A DNA stretch of 64,000 nucleotides from Yeguia hominis (GCF_014384705.1 NZ_JACRSN010000006.1:62001-126000); one strand, 5' to 3'; positions 25,757 to 34,570 are shown, counted from the stretch's first letter. Notes: generated from the letters alone by a model not told the origin. Numbers and translations are program-made.

Positions 25757-26824
25757 TTAAATTCCAAATAATTCGCGCAGGCCGTCCTCCTGGAGCGACG
25801 TCCCGATGACGCACAGCCGGCCCGTGTAATCCGCCGGTCCGCGCCGGATCTCATATTCGCCCGGCACATAATCAAAGTGCAGCCAGCCCTTGCCGTCCGC
25901 ATCCGGCAGAATGCCCTTTGCGCGCAGGATCATGCCGCAGCTTCCGATCGCATCCAGCATGCCGCGCAGCTCATCCTCGGTGTACCGTTTTGCAGTCTCC
26001 ACGCCGAAGCTGGAAAAGACCTCGTCCGCGTGGTGATGATGGTGATCGTGGTCGTGATCGTGGTGATGATCATGACCGCAGGAGCAGGTGCCTTCGCGGT
26101 CGTGTTCATGCTCGCGGTCATGTTCATGTTCATGCTCGTGCTCATGATGATGTTCATGGTCATGATCGTGATGGCAGCCGCATTCCGGGCAGACGTCTGC
26201 TCCCTGCAGAAGCGCTTCCAGGACGCTGTTGCGGCCTTCCATCGCCTCGAGAATTTTCTCGCCGGGAAGTTCCTCCCAAGGGGTTGTAAGAATCGGTGCA
26301 TCGGGATTCTTTTCGCGCAGAAGGCGCACGCACTCCGCGAGTTTTTCCTCACGCATTCCGCCGGTTCTGCTCAGGATGATGGCGCCCGCACAGGCAACCT
26401 GATTTTCAAAGAATTCCGCAAAATTTTTCAGATAGATCCGGCACTTGACGGCGTCGACCACCGCGCAGGCGCTGTGAATGGAAAGCTTGTCCGCGACCGG
26501 AGAATTCTGCACCGCGCGCAGCACATCCGAGAGCTTGCCGACGCCGGAGGGCTCGACCAAAATGCGTTCCGGCTGATACGTTTCGACGATCGTTTTGAGC
26601 GCCTCGCCGAGATCACCCGCCAAAGAGCAGCAGATGCAGCCGGAATTCATTTCCGTCACCTGGATCCCGGAATCCTTGAGGAATCCGCCGTCGATTCCGA
26701 TTTCGCCGAACTCATTTTCCAGCAGCACCACGCGTTCGCCGGTGTAGCATTCTTTTAAGAGTTTTTTGATGAGCGTTGTTTTGCCAGCGCCCAAAAACCC
26801 GGAAAAAACATCAACTTTTACCAT
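25757..26824 (-). CDS. CobW/COG0523 GTPase with His-rich metal-binding loop
   Basis: A 355-residue GTPase. ATG at 26824 follows GAGG by 8 nt. Walker A is GFLGAGKTTL, the metal motif is SGCICCSL (CxCC), and an ILVEPSGVGK switch follows. Between the GTPase core and the CobW C-terminal domain lies a stretch at about 220-265 made almost entirely of His, Asp and Glu with a CPECGC and a TCSCG knuckle, which should bind several Zn2+ or Ni2+ ions. Family members deliver metals to enzymes, often during zinc limitation. First gene of a two-GTPase operon. Confidence 0.93.
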   Translation of the reverse strand: MVKVDVFSGFLGAGKTTLIKKLLKECYTGERVVLLENEFGEIGIDGGFLKDSGIQVTEMNSGCICCSLAGDLGEALKTIVETYQPERILVEPSGVGKLSDVLRAVQNSPVADKLSIHSACAVVDAVKCRIYLKNFAEFFENQVACAGAIILSRTGGMREEKLAECVRLLREKNPDAPILTTPWEELPGEKILEAMEGRNSVLEALLQGADVCPECGCHHDHDHEHHHEHEHEHEHDREHEHDREGTCSCGHDHHHDHDHDHHHHHADEVFSSFGVETAKRYTEDELRGMLDAIGSCGMILRAKGILPDADGKGWLHFDYVPGEYEIRRGPADYTGRLCVIGTSLQEDGLRELFGI

Positions 26825-26866
26825 GTAAAAAACCTCGATTCTTTCTTTCACAAAGCGTTCCCCATT

Positions 26867-26894
26867 ATTGTACCACGCCCAGCCGGAATGTCAA
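26867..26894 (-). promoter_or_regulatory. Promoter of the CobW operon
   Basis: On the minus strand TTGACA (26894-26889), a 16-nt spacer, TACAAT (26872-26867). Repeat block R7 begins 1-2 nt beyond the -35 box. No clear Zur-type palindrome is visible. Confidence 0.75.
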
Positions 26895-26895
26895 T

Positions 26896-27900
26896 CACAC
26901 ACTGCGTGTTCCACCGCACACGTAGCGTGTCTCATCGCGCCGCACACGCAGTGTGTCTCATCGTGCCGCACACGCAGTGTGTTTCACCGCGCCAGTCACT
27001 TTCTCCGTTCTGTGAGCCGGGCGAACGCGAGAGCACGCGCCTACCGTTCCGCGGATTTTTTATCTGCGGAACGGCAAGCCTAATCAAAAACATGTCAGAT
27101 ACCTTTTCCGTCCCGCGATTTTCTGATCTCTTGCACCAGTCGCTTTCTCCGTTCTGCGCACACGAAGCGTGTTCTACCGCACACGCAGTGTGTCTCGTCG
27201 CGCCGCACACGGAGTGTGTTTCACCGCGCCAATCACTTTCTCCGTTCTGTGAGCCGGGCGAACGCGAGAGCACGCACCTACCGTTCCGCGGCTAATTTTT
27301 GCTTCGCTATCCATTCTCTGGTTGCAAAAGTCAAAATCCACGACTCGCCGTACGTTCCGCTTGGCGTTTGATTGTCTGCCGCAAATTTTCTGCAGATTTT
27401 ATAAAAGCATTTTCGGTTTCCTGCATTCAGACAGGCAGCATTCTTCCAGCAGCCCGGGCGCGGAAGCGCCGCGTCTGAAAGCCCCCCTCTTTTGCAAACG
27501 CTCGCCGCAAACGAGACAGCTTCGTTTCATTCTCCACGCCTTCAGCACGCGGCCGGTGCGCATTCGCGCACCCAGGCCCATTGGTCCATAGGACCCAATT
27601 GGCCGCTTCCGCGCCCGGGCTGCTGGAGAATGCGGACACGAAGCGTGTTCCACCGCGCACACGCAGTGTGTCTCACTGCGCCGGAGGTCTTCATTCATTC
27701 CGTGGCGCGCTGGACGCGAGAGCACGCGTAGCGTGTTCCGTCGCACCAGTCACTTTGTCCTTTCTGTAAGAATCGTGGACGCGAGAGGTCGCCCCCGCCG
27801 TTCCGTGGATTTTCCTCTCTGATCTTCCGCTCTGAAAGGGTTCTCCGTTCTGTGAGCCGGGCAAACGCGAGAGCACGCGCCTGCCGTTCCGCGGATTTTT
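26896..27900 (+). repeat. Modular intergenic repeat block R7
   Basis: Plus-sense hairpins (CACAC-GCA-GTGTG, CACAC-GTA, CACAC-GGA) joined by TCATCGCGCCG tails, then GGTCACTTTCTCCGTTCTGTGAGC cassettes. MITE copy M4 and its flank occupy about 27300-27633. This block runs from the CobW promoter towards the HAD gene and reads opposite to both neighbours. Confidence 0.85.
27438..27633. mobile_element. MITE-like element, copy M4
   Basis: The clearest copy, 196 bp. Its left end GCATTCTTCCAGCAGCCCGG and right end CCGGGCTGCTGGAGAATGC are near-perfect terminal inverted repeats, continuing inward for about 10 more bp. Interior: hairpin CGAGACAGCTTCG, GGCCGGTGCG, and a GGTCCATAGGACC palindrome. Non-coding. 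About 130 nt of left flank is shared with M2, M3 and the solo flank in R3. Confidence 0.8.
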
Positions 27901-28011
27901 TTGCGCCATATTTCTATTGTGAAAAGTTCTCCATTTATTTTGCAACCCGTTTGGATTGCACGTTTGGTCGGCACTTTCCTATATGCAAAATCAAAACTCA
28001 ATTTTTACGAA

Positions 28012-28047
28012 AACAGCGGAACCTGCTTTTTCGCAGATTCCGCTGTT
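28012..28047 (-). terminator. Terminator-like hairpin after HAD gene
   Basis: AACAGCGGAA pairs with TTCCGCTGTT; on the minus strand TTTTCG follows. It lies about 60 nt past the HAD stop codon. Confidence 0.55.
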
Positions 28048-28109
28048 ACGGGAACAAATTCACGTTTGATTTTCGATTGCATTCCGATCTTACGAAGCAA
28101 TCCCAAATT

Positions 28110-28736
28110 TTACACAGCCCGGTCCTCGCACTCCCACTCTGCTTCCGGCAGTGCTTTCAGATACTGGAGCAGTTCCGCCATAGAGCCTTGCCGATACCCG
28201 GACAAATCGGCGCCCTCCGCGTCCTCCAGACAATCGGTCACCAGGAACGTCTCCATTCCGAGTTTGCCGGCGCACAGATCCTCGCGGACGCTGTTGCCCG
28301 CCATCAGGCAGTTTTCGGCCTGTTCGCCGATCAGCGACAGGATCTCCCGATAGTATTCAAGATTCGGCTTACAGTAACTTGAAACATCATAAGACGTAAT
28401 CAGGCAAAAATCCGCCGGATCCACACCGGCCCAGCGCGCACGCGCGGCCATTCCTGCAGGCGGAAAGACCGCATTGGAGGCCAGCACCAGCCGATAGCCT
28501 TTCTCCTTCAGCGTCCGGATGCAAGCAGCCGCAAGCGGCGTCGGCTGCGTTGCCGCTTTGGCATTTTGGAACCGCCCGTTCTCATAAAAACGATCAAACG
28601 CCGGAATATCCGCCAGTGCGGCCTGCCCGTACACTTCGGCAAACGCCGCCGTCAGCTCCGCAAAATAGGCCTTTGTAAATTCCTCCAATTGCATCGGCAG
28701 CAATGTGCCGTCCAAATCAAATAACACCGTTCTCAT
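28110..28736 (-). CDS. HAD-superfamily hydrolase
   Basis: A 208-residue HAD phosphatase. The start at 28736 has AAAGGAG 6 nt ahead and opens directly on motif I (VLFDLDGTLLP, with the nucleophile Asp and acid/base Asp). RLVLASNAVFPP contributes motif II (Ser), and GNSVREDLCAGKLGMETFLVTD motif IV with an Asp-type metal site. The alpha-helical cap spans about 15-85. The substrate cannot be told from sequence; phosphoglycolate-like or nucleotide phosphatase activity is typical. Confidence 0.87.
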   Translation of the reverse strand: MRTVLFDLDGTLLPMQLEEFTKAYFAELTAAFAEVYGQAALADIPAFDRFYENGRFQNAKAATQPTPLAAACIRTLKEKGYRLVLASNAVFPPAGMAARARWAGVDPADFCLITSYDVSSYCKPNLEYYREILSLIGEQAENCLMAGNSVREDLCAGKLGMETFLVTDCLEDAEGADLSGYRQGSMAELLQYLKALPEAEWECEDRAV

Positions 28737-28744
28737 ATTCGATC

Positions 28745-29630
28745 TCCTTTCCCCACACGCGAAGTGTGTTCCACCGCGCACACAAAGTGTGTTTCATCGC
28801 GCCGGAGGTTTTCATTCATTCTGTGGCGCGCTGGACGCGGGAGGTCGTGCCTGCCGTTCTGTGGCTTTCCCTCTCTGATCTTCCGCTCTGAAAGGGTTCT
28901 CCGTTCTGCACACGAAGTGTGTTCCATCGCGCCGGAAGTTTTCTCCGTTCTGAACACCCGCTGGACGCGGGAGGACGCCCCCGCCGTTCCGCGATTTTCT
29001 GATCTCCAACGCCAGCGGTTTCTCCGTTCTGAAAATATGGCAAACGCAAAGGACACTTCCACTATTCCGCGGCTTGTTCGCACCGTACCGAAAGATGATT
29101 CCGCACGCCTCACAGCTTGTCTCAGTCAAAAAGGAGAACCCGGCATTTGCCTGTGGTTCCCCTGTAAGAACATATTTTGTTTCCGAAACCCCGGAACTGA
29201 TTATACTCCCCCACCGCCAACTTTGCAAGCCCCCCCACACGCACGCGCAGCGTGTCTCATCGCGTACGCGCAGCGTGTCTCATCGCGTACGCGCAGCGTG
29301 TTCCATCGCGCCGGAAGTTTTCTCCGTTCTGAACACCCGCTGGACGCGGGAGGACGCCCCTGCCATTCCGCAGCTTTCTCTTTCTGATCTTCCGCTCTGA
29401 AAGGGTTCTCCGTTCTGCACACGAAGTGTGTTCCACCGCGCACACGCAGTGTGTCTCACCGCGCCGGAAGTTTTCTCCGTTCTGAACACCCGCTGGACGC
29501 GGGAGGACGCCCCTGCCATTCCGCGGCTTTCTCTTTCTGGTCTTTCGCTCTGAAAGGATTCTCTGTTCTGGAACCATGGTGGACGCGAGAATTTATGCCT
29601 GCCATTTTGCAGTCTGTTTTGTACAGCCGC
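28745..29630 (+). repeat. Modular intergenic repeat block R8
   Basis: Plus-sense, in two parts (28745-29060 and 29230-29630) separated by about 170 nt of unrelated DNA. CACAC-GAA-GTGTG modules, three tandem GCGTACGCGCAGCGTGT units near 29240-29300, and two nearly identical 140-nt cassettes (about 29300-29430 and 29460-29590) containing GTTTTCTCCGTTCTGAACAC. Confidence 0.85.
29200..29228 (-). promoter_or_regulatory. Consensus-like promoter inside block R8
   Basis: On the minus strand TTGCAA (29228-29223), a 17-nt spacer, TATAAT (29205-29200). The nearest downstream gene on this strand is the HAD hydrolase, 464 nt away across repeat modules. Confidence 0.55.
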
Positions 29631-29658
29631 TCGTTCCGCAGTTCTGCCTGGGCGTTCG

Positions 29659-29916
29659 TTACATTCCGCTTGCGGCTGCGCGCACGGCGTACCGTTCCGG
29701 TTCTTCATATTTCTCGTAACAGGCGCGCGCCAGCGGGCAACGCCGGTATGCAAACGTCATGCAAAATTCCTCCTGCCATGCGCTTTTGTCCTTGCGCGCC
29801 GGAAACCGCATTGTCAAAACCGAATTTTCCCGCAGCCCTTCGCAGGTAATGCTCCGGTCCGTTTCCCGCTCGTAAAACGGGCAAATCGTGTTGGCTCCGC
29901 CCTTGTAATTTGCCAT
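29659..29916 (-). CDS. Small Cys-rich phage-type protein
   Basis: An 85-residue protein with AAGGAGG 7 nt before the ATG. Cys residues are arranged as CPFYERE, TCEG, then FCMTFAYRRCPLARAC, suggesting a single zinc site. Proteins of this pattern sit beside replication or terminase genes in clostridial prophages; the function is not known. It lies 29 nt downstream of the replication protein and is probably co-transcribed with it. Confidence 0.75.
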   Translation of the reverse strand: MANYKGGANTICPFYERETDRSITCEGLRENSVLTMRFPARKDKSAWQEEFCMTFAYRRCPLARACYEKYEEPERYAVRAAASGM

Positions 29917-29945
29917 GGTTTTTCCTCCTTATCCCTTGTCCGTCC

Positions 29946-30713
29946 TTAGTTGCATGGCGGAATCATCAGCAAATCCGCCATATTATCAAGTTCGTCTAAA
30001 TCATACGTCGGACGGCGTTTCGTTGTCTCCCCGTTTTTCATCCCAAATCCGGAAAAATTTGAAAATCCCGATTCCAGCATTGCCGCAAGATAGTTCGCGC
30101 TCTTTCCTCTTCCGCGCGCCTCTTCAATCGCTCTGAGCACCGTCGCCTCCGAAAATTTTTCAACAAGACGGCACAAGGTCTCGCGCTCTCCGGGGCGCAT
30201 GGCATGAATCGCGCTGCAAAAGCGCCGCTCGACCGCTTCCGGCAAAACGCTCTGCACAGTGTGTGTGTCCTCGTCCGGTTCTGTTCTGTCTTGTTCTGTT
30301 TGGTCTTGTTCTGTATCTGCGTGACTTACGCTGTCGTCACGCGTGACATGCCGCAGCTTCTCCCGACGCTTCTGCTGCCGCAGGCGCGCCTGTTCGCGCT
30401 GGAGTTCCCGTTGCTCCAATAGTCTCCCCGTATAGCTCTGCCAATCGTGGATACATCCGTCCGCGTCGAGAAAGCCCGATTCCTGCAGCGCCGCCACGAA
30501 CTGTGCCGGATTCTCCCCCTCATATCCGCAAACCTCCGCAAGTTCCGACGGTTCAAACGGCGTCAGATCGCCGTCCGGCGCGTTGTCGATCGCCCAAAGC
30601 CAAAGCATACACAGATGCCCGACCGCCTGCGGTGTGCGGATTTTCAGCAGACGCTTTAAGCGCAGCGTTTTCTTGTTCTGCGGTAAACTTTGATGCAATT
30701 CCATCCATGCCAT
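29946..30713 (-). CDS. Phage-type replication initiator / replisome organiser
   Basis: A 255-residue protein with GGGAGG about 11 nt before the ATG. The N-terminal domain (about 1-105: ELHQSLPQNKKTLRLKRLL, AVGHLCMLWLWAIDNAPDGDL, FVAALQESGFLDADG, IHDWQSYTGRL) is the winged-helix domain of phage O-like replisome organisers. A charged, repetitive stretch (about 110-155, EQDQTEQDRTEPDEDT) links to a helical C-terminal domain resembling DnaD-type helicase-loading regions. It is expressed from a strong promoter with a LexA-like box, consistent with SOS-induced prophage replication. Confidence 0.8.
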   Translation of the reverse strand: MAWMELHQSLPQNKKTLRLKRLLKIRTPQAVGHLCMLWLWAIDNAPDGDLTPFEPSELAEVCGYEGENPAQFVAALQESGFLDADGCIHDWQSYTGRLLEQRELQREQARLRQQKRREKLRHVTRDDSVSHADTEQDQTEQDRTEPDEDTHTVQSVLPEAVERRFCSAIHAMRPGERETLCRLVEKFSEATVLRAIEEARGRGKSANYLAAMLESGFSNFSGFGMKNGETTKRRPTYDLDELDNMADLLMIPPCN

Positions 30714-30755
30714 TTTCGGATGTTCCTCCCTTCTTTGTTATGCTCGAACATTCAT

Positions 30756-30768
30756 CGAACGTCCGTTC
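30756..30768. promoter_or_regulatory. LexA/DinR-like operator
   Basis: CGAACGTCCGTTC, a GAAC-N4-GTTC palindrome close to the Firmicutes SOS box. It lies just downstream of the predicted start of transcription of the replication gene; CGAACATTC is a possible half site beside it. Confidence 0.6.
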
Positions 30769-30781
30769 TTGTCTATGTGAT

Positions 30782-30810
30782 ATAATACCACAATTGGCAA
30801 CAAAAGTCAA
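30782..30810 (-). promoter_or_regulatory. Promoter of the phage replication gene
   Basis: On the minus strand TTGACT (30810-30805), a 17-nt spacer, TATTAT (30787-30782), with the LexA-like box immediately downstream. Confidence 0.8.
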
Positions 30811-30903
30811 CAGAATTTTTTTATTTTTTGGCGCGAAAACGGGGAGAAGTTTCGAAACCGATGCGGTACGATGGAAAAAAAGCAAAAAAGGAGCGTATCA
30901 TCC

Positions 30904-32682
30904 ATGAAAATTCCCGTTACTGAACCGACCCTGTGCATCGGAAAACCGCAGCTGCGCGAGGCTATGGAAACGCTGCGCCGCTACAAAGCCGGCAAAGCAA
31001 ATCTCGAAGCGCGCATCATCGAAAACGAACAGTGGTACAAACTGCGCCACACCGACCGTCTGCGCCGCACCGGCGAAGACATTCCGCCGACAAGCGCCTG
31101 GCTCTTCAACTCCATCGCAAACAAACACGCCGACGCCATGGACAGCTATCCGGAGCCGAACGTGCTCCCGCGCGAGGAGAGCGACCGCGAAGAGGCGTCC
31201 GCGCTTTCCTCGATTCTGCCCGTCATTTTGGAGCAGAACCGGTTTGAAGCGACCTACTCCGACCTGTGGTGGTACAAACTCAAAAACGGGACCGGTGTAT
31301 ACGGCGTATTCTGGAATCCCCGAAGCGAAAACGGCCTTGGGGATATTGAGATCCGCCAGCTTGACCTGCTGAACCTGTACTGGGAACCGGGCATCCGGGA
31401 CATCCAGCGTTCGCGCAATGTCTTTCACGCAGAACTCATCGACGAAGACCTTCTGCGCGAAGCGCATCCGCAGCTTGCCGGAAAAGACCTGCACTCGACC
31501 CTCGACATCGCCAAATATCTCTACGACGACAGCGTCGACACCACCGGAAAGACCGCGGTCATCGACTGGTACTACAAGCGCGAAACCCCGGCGGGCCCCA
31601 TTCTGCACTACTGTAAATTCACCGGCGAAGAGGTACTTTATGCCTCTGAAGACGACCCGCTCTACGCCCAGCGCGGCTTCTATGACCACGGAAAATATCC
31701 CTTCGTGTTCGACGTTCTGTTCGTCGCAGAAGGAACCCCTGCGGGCTTTGGGTATCTCGACATCATGAAAGACCCGCAGATGTACATCGACCGGATGGGC
31801 GGTGTTGTCCTGCAAAATGCGCTGATGGCGGGCAAAAAGCGCTTCTTCATTCGGGACGACGGCAGCGTCAACGAGGAAGAATTTGCCGACTGGAGCCGCG
31901 ATTTCATTCATGTTGCAGGCGGACTCGGCGAGGACAGCATCCGGGAGCTCTACACCCAGCCGCTCTCCGGATCCTTCCTGACGATGATCCAGATGAAGAT
32001 CGACGAACTCAAGGAGACCAGCGGCAACCGTGATTTCAGCCAGGGCGGCACCAATTCCGGCGTCACCGCAGCCTCGGCCATTGCTGCGCTGCAGGAAGCC
32101 GGAAGCAAGCTCTCCCGCGATATGATCCGGGCTTCCTACCGGGCGTTTGTCGAGGTGGGATACCTGTGTCTGGAGCTGATCCGGCAATTTTACACCGAAC
32201 CGCGCTGGTTCCGGATCACCGCACCACAGGGCGGGCAGTTGTTTCTGCAATACGACAACGCGCGCCTGCAGCCGCAGCCGCAGGGCAATCTGCTCGGCAT
32301 GGAGCTCGGCTACCGCCGCCCGGTATTTGATCTTGTCGTCACCTCGCAAAAATCGTCGCCATTCTCAAAAGCAGCCCAAAACGAACTCGCCAAAGAGCTT
32401 TATGCGCTGGGATTTTTTGACCCGGCAAGGGCCGAACAGGCACTGGCAGCCATCTCCATGATGCATTTTGAGGGCAAAGAGGCCGTCATTCGGCGCATCA
32501 CGGACATCCGGGACGCTGCCCTGCAAAAGCAGGCGGCTGCATCTCTCGCAGCCGAGGCCGCACGCAGACAGGCGCAGGAAGCAGCCGTCCCGCAAACCGA
32601 AGAACCGCTGCACACACAAGCAGAGCTTAACACGCCGCACAAGCCGGAACCCCCACTGCCCGATCAGGAGGAACGCGCATGA
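30904..32682 (+). CDS. Phage portal protein
   Basis: A 592-residue protein. ATG at 30904 is preferred over 30871 because AAAGGAG lies 10 nt before it. The body has portal features: NEQWYKLRHTDRLRRTGEDIPPTSAWLFNSIANKHADAMDSYP near the N terminus, WWYKLKNGTGVYGVFWNP, NLYWEPGIRDIQRSRNVFH, and a long helix with TSGNRDFSQGGTNSGVTAASAIAALQEAGSKLSRDM. The C-terminal 60 residues are Ala/Gln/Pro-rich. It forms the dodecameric ring through which terminase packages DNA. It is intact, divergent from the replication gene, and separated from the terminase genes. Confidence 0.88.
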   Translation: MKIPVTEPTLCIGKPQLREAMETLRRYKAGKANLEARIIENEQWYKLRHTDRLRRTGEDIPPTSAWLFNSIANKHADAMDSYPEPNVLPREESDREEASALSSILPVILEQNRFEATYSDLWWYKLKNGTGVYGVFWNPRSENGLGDIEIRQLDLLNLYWEPGIRDIQRSRNVFHAELIDEDLLREAHPQLAGKDLHSTLDIAKYLYDDSVDTTGKTAVIDWYYKRETPAGPILHYCKFTGEEVLYASEDDPLYAQRGFYDHGKYPFVFDVLFVAEGTPAGFGYLDIMKDPQMYIDRMGGVVLQNALMAGKKRFFIRDDGSVNEEEFADWSRDFIHVAGGLGEDSIRELYTQPLSGSFLTMIQMKIDELKETSGNRDFSQGGTNSGVTAASAIAALQEAGSKLSRDMIRASYRAFVEVGYLCLELIRQFYTEPRWFRITAPQGGQLFLQYDNARLQPQPQGNLLGMELGYRRPVFDLVVTSQKSSPFSKAAQNELAKELYALGFFDPARAEQALAAISMMHFEGKEAVIRRITDIRDAALQKQAAASLAAEAARRQAQEAAVPQTEEPLHTQAELNTPHKPEPPLPDQEERA

Positions 32683-33005
32683 CAACCATCACCGTCGGCC
32701 GTCTCGGCGGCTGTGACACCATTGAAATCCTCGGTCACGCAAACGCCGGCCCATTCGGGAAGGATTTAGTCTGTGCAGGTCTTTCGGCACTCGCCTGTGC
32801 CATGGTAACCTCGCTGCAGCGCGAAGAGGCCGAAGGTTCTCTCGAAACGCTTTCCACACACATAGAACCGGGCATTCTCTCCGTCGCAGTCCGCGCAAAG
32901 CCCGCGAGACGAGCGCGCGTCCGCGGCATTCTCGATGTCTGCCTGACCGGCTTTTCCATGCTTGCCGGCACCTACCCCCAAAATGTCCGCTACACCCACA
33001 CATGA
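32679..33005 (+). CDS. Prp-family cysteine protease (phage-associated)
   Basis: A 108-residue protein whose ATG overlaps the portal stop codon (ATGA). It has the two catalytic elements of Prp, the ribosomal L27-processing protease family: GHAN (His near residue 19) and DLVCAGLSALA (Cys near 32). Phages carry Prp-like proteins next to the portal, probably as prohead or scaffold proteases. The last residues (RYTHT) and the stop codon fall inside a repeat hairpin, so the C terminus is set by repeat block R9. Confidence 0.85.
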   Translation: MTTITVGRLGGCDTIEILGHANAGPFGKDLVCAGLSALACAMVTSLQREEAEGSLETLSTHIEPGILSVAVRAKPARRARVRGILDVCLTGFSMLAGTYPQNVRYTHT

Positions 33006-34080
33006 ACTGTGTTCCATCGCACACACGCAGTGTGCTTCATCGCGGGCACAGAGTGCCTTTCACCGCGCCGGTGGTTTTCTCTGTTCTGTGACTGGGTGGA
33101 CGCGGGAGGGCGCTTATTTCCGTTCCGCGGCTTTTTCATGCCGCACGCGAAGCGTGTTTCACCGCGCCGGTCACTTTCTCCGTTCTGTGACTGGGTGGAC
33201 GCGGGAAGATATGCCTACCGTTCTGTGGCGTTCACTGTTCCGCGGTTTTTTAATTTTCCGCTTTGAAAAAATTCTCTGTTCTATATACGCGCTGCACGCG
33301 AGAGCACACGAAGTGTGTTCCTTCGCGCACGCGTAGCGTGTTCCATCGCGCCGGTCACTTTCTCCGTTCTGTGACTGGGTGGACGCGGGAAGATATGCCT
33401 ACCGTTCTGTGGCGTTCACTGTTCCGCGGTTTTTTAATTTTCCGCTTTGAAAAAATTCTCTGTTCTATATACGCGCTGCACGCGAGAGCACACGAAGTGT
33501 GTTCCTTCGCGCACGCGTAGCGTGTTCCATCGCGCACACGTAGCGTGTTCCATCGCGCACACGCAGTGTGTTTCATCGCGCCGGAGATTTTCTCCGTTCT
33601 ATACACGCGCTGGTCGCGAGAGGACGCTTATTTCCGTTCCGCGGCTTTTTCATGCCGCACGCGAAGCGTGTTCCACCGCACACGCAGTGTGTTTCATCGC
33701 GCCGGTCACTTTTTCCGTGCTGCGGCCGGGTGGACGCGGGAAGATATGCCTACCGTTCTGTGGCGTTCACTGTTCCGCGGTTTTTTAATTTTCCGCTTTG
33801 AAAAAATTCTCTGTTCTATACGCGCTAGACGCGAGAGCACACAAAGTGTGTTCCTTCGCGCACACGCAGTGTGCTTCATCGCGCAGGTGGTTTTCTCCGT
33901 TCTGCGGCCGGGTGGACGCGGGAAGATATGCCTACCGTTCTGTGGCGTTCACTGTTCCGCGGTTTTCTAATTTTCCGCTTTGAAAAAATTCTCTGTTCTA
34001 TACACGCGCTGGACGCGAGAGGACGCACCTGCCGTTCTATGGCTTTCTGATTTTCCGCTCTGAAAAGGGCTCCGTTCTGC
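33003..34080 (+). repeat. Modular intergenic repeat block R9
   Basis: Starts at the Prp stop codon and reads plus-sense. It contains a perfect or near-perfect 184-bp tandem duplication (about 33165-33348 and 33349-33531) and further copies of GACGCGGGAAGATATGCC and GTTCACTGTTCCGCGG cassettes. Hairpins include CACAC-GAA-GTGTG and CACGC-GTA-GCGTG. Confidence 0.88.
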
Positions 34081-34285
34081 GGCGCGCTTCGTTCGCCAAC
34101 AAGCCGGCGCAAAACACAGGCAGCTTTCCTTACAAGCAGCCAAAGCATCGGACCTTTTTGAAGAGCAACTTTTATGCAAAAGAATTTTTGTCTTATAAAA
34201 ACCAGCGGTGCGATTCTGTGAAAAAAAGCGCCGCGCAGTTTCCGGCATTCGAAACCTGGCAATTCCACAAATTGGCGAAGTTTCC

Positions 34286-34480
34286 GCTTTCCCAGGCTCC
34301 GGGGCACGGACAGACCGCGTTTGCTGTGCATCCGGATTTCGGAAAAAATCCAAAGCCCAAAAGCGCACCGCCATTCTTCGGTACGCCGACACGCGGTCCT
34401 TCCGCGCAGCGTTGCTACGCGGAACCCAGCCGATTCGCCCGAAGGCGAATCGGCGTCCGTGCCCCGGAGCCTGGGAAAGC
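34286..34480. other. Long-stem structured element, copy B
   Basis: The 26-nt left arm (34286-34311) is the reverse complement of the right arm (34455-34480). Two internal hairpins: TTCCGCG/CGCGGAA (34400-34424) and GCCGATTCGCC-CGAA-GGCGAATCGGC (34429-34454). Same layout as copy A at 15011-15212 but with different stem sequences; both keep CCGGGGCACG in the left arm. Confidence 0.65.
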
Positions 34481-34524
34481 TGCCTCTCCGATCTTCGCTA
34501 GCCGCCACCTGCAATCACGATAAC

Positions 34525-34570
34525 AAAAAAGACGAAAGCCTTCCTTTTGGAAAAAGCCTTCGTCTTTTAC
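34525..34570. terminator. Bidirectional terminator hairpin
   Basis: AAAAGACGAA (34527-34536) pairs with TTCGTCTTTT (34559-34568), with GCCTTCC/GGAAAAAGCC extending the stem imperfectly. T runs follow on both strands. It lies 45 nt downstream of element B. From here to 34860 I see no gene. Confidence 0.65.

Noticed and set aside
34158..34523. 121-residue frame over element B
   Set aside because: Covers the arms and hairpins of a structured element; no ribosome site or family signal.
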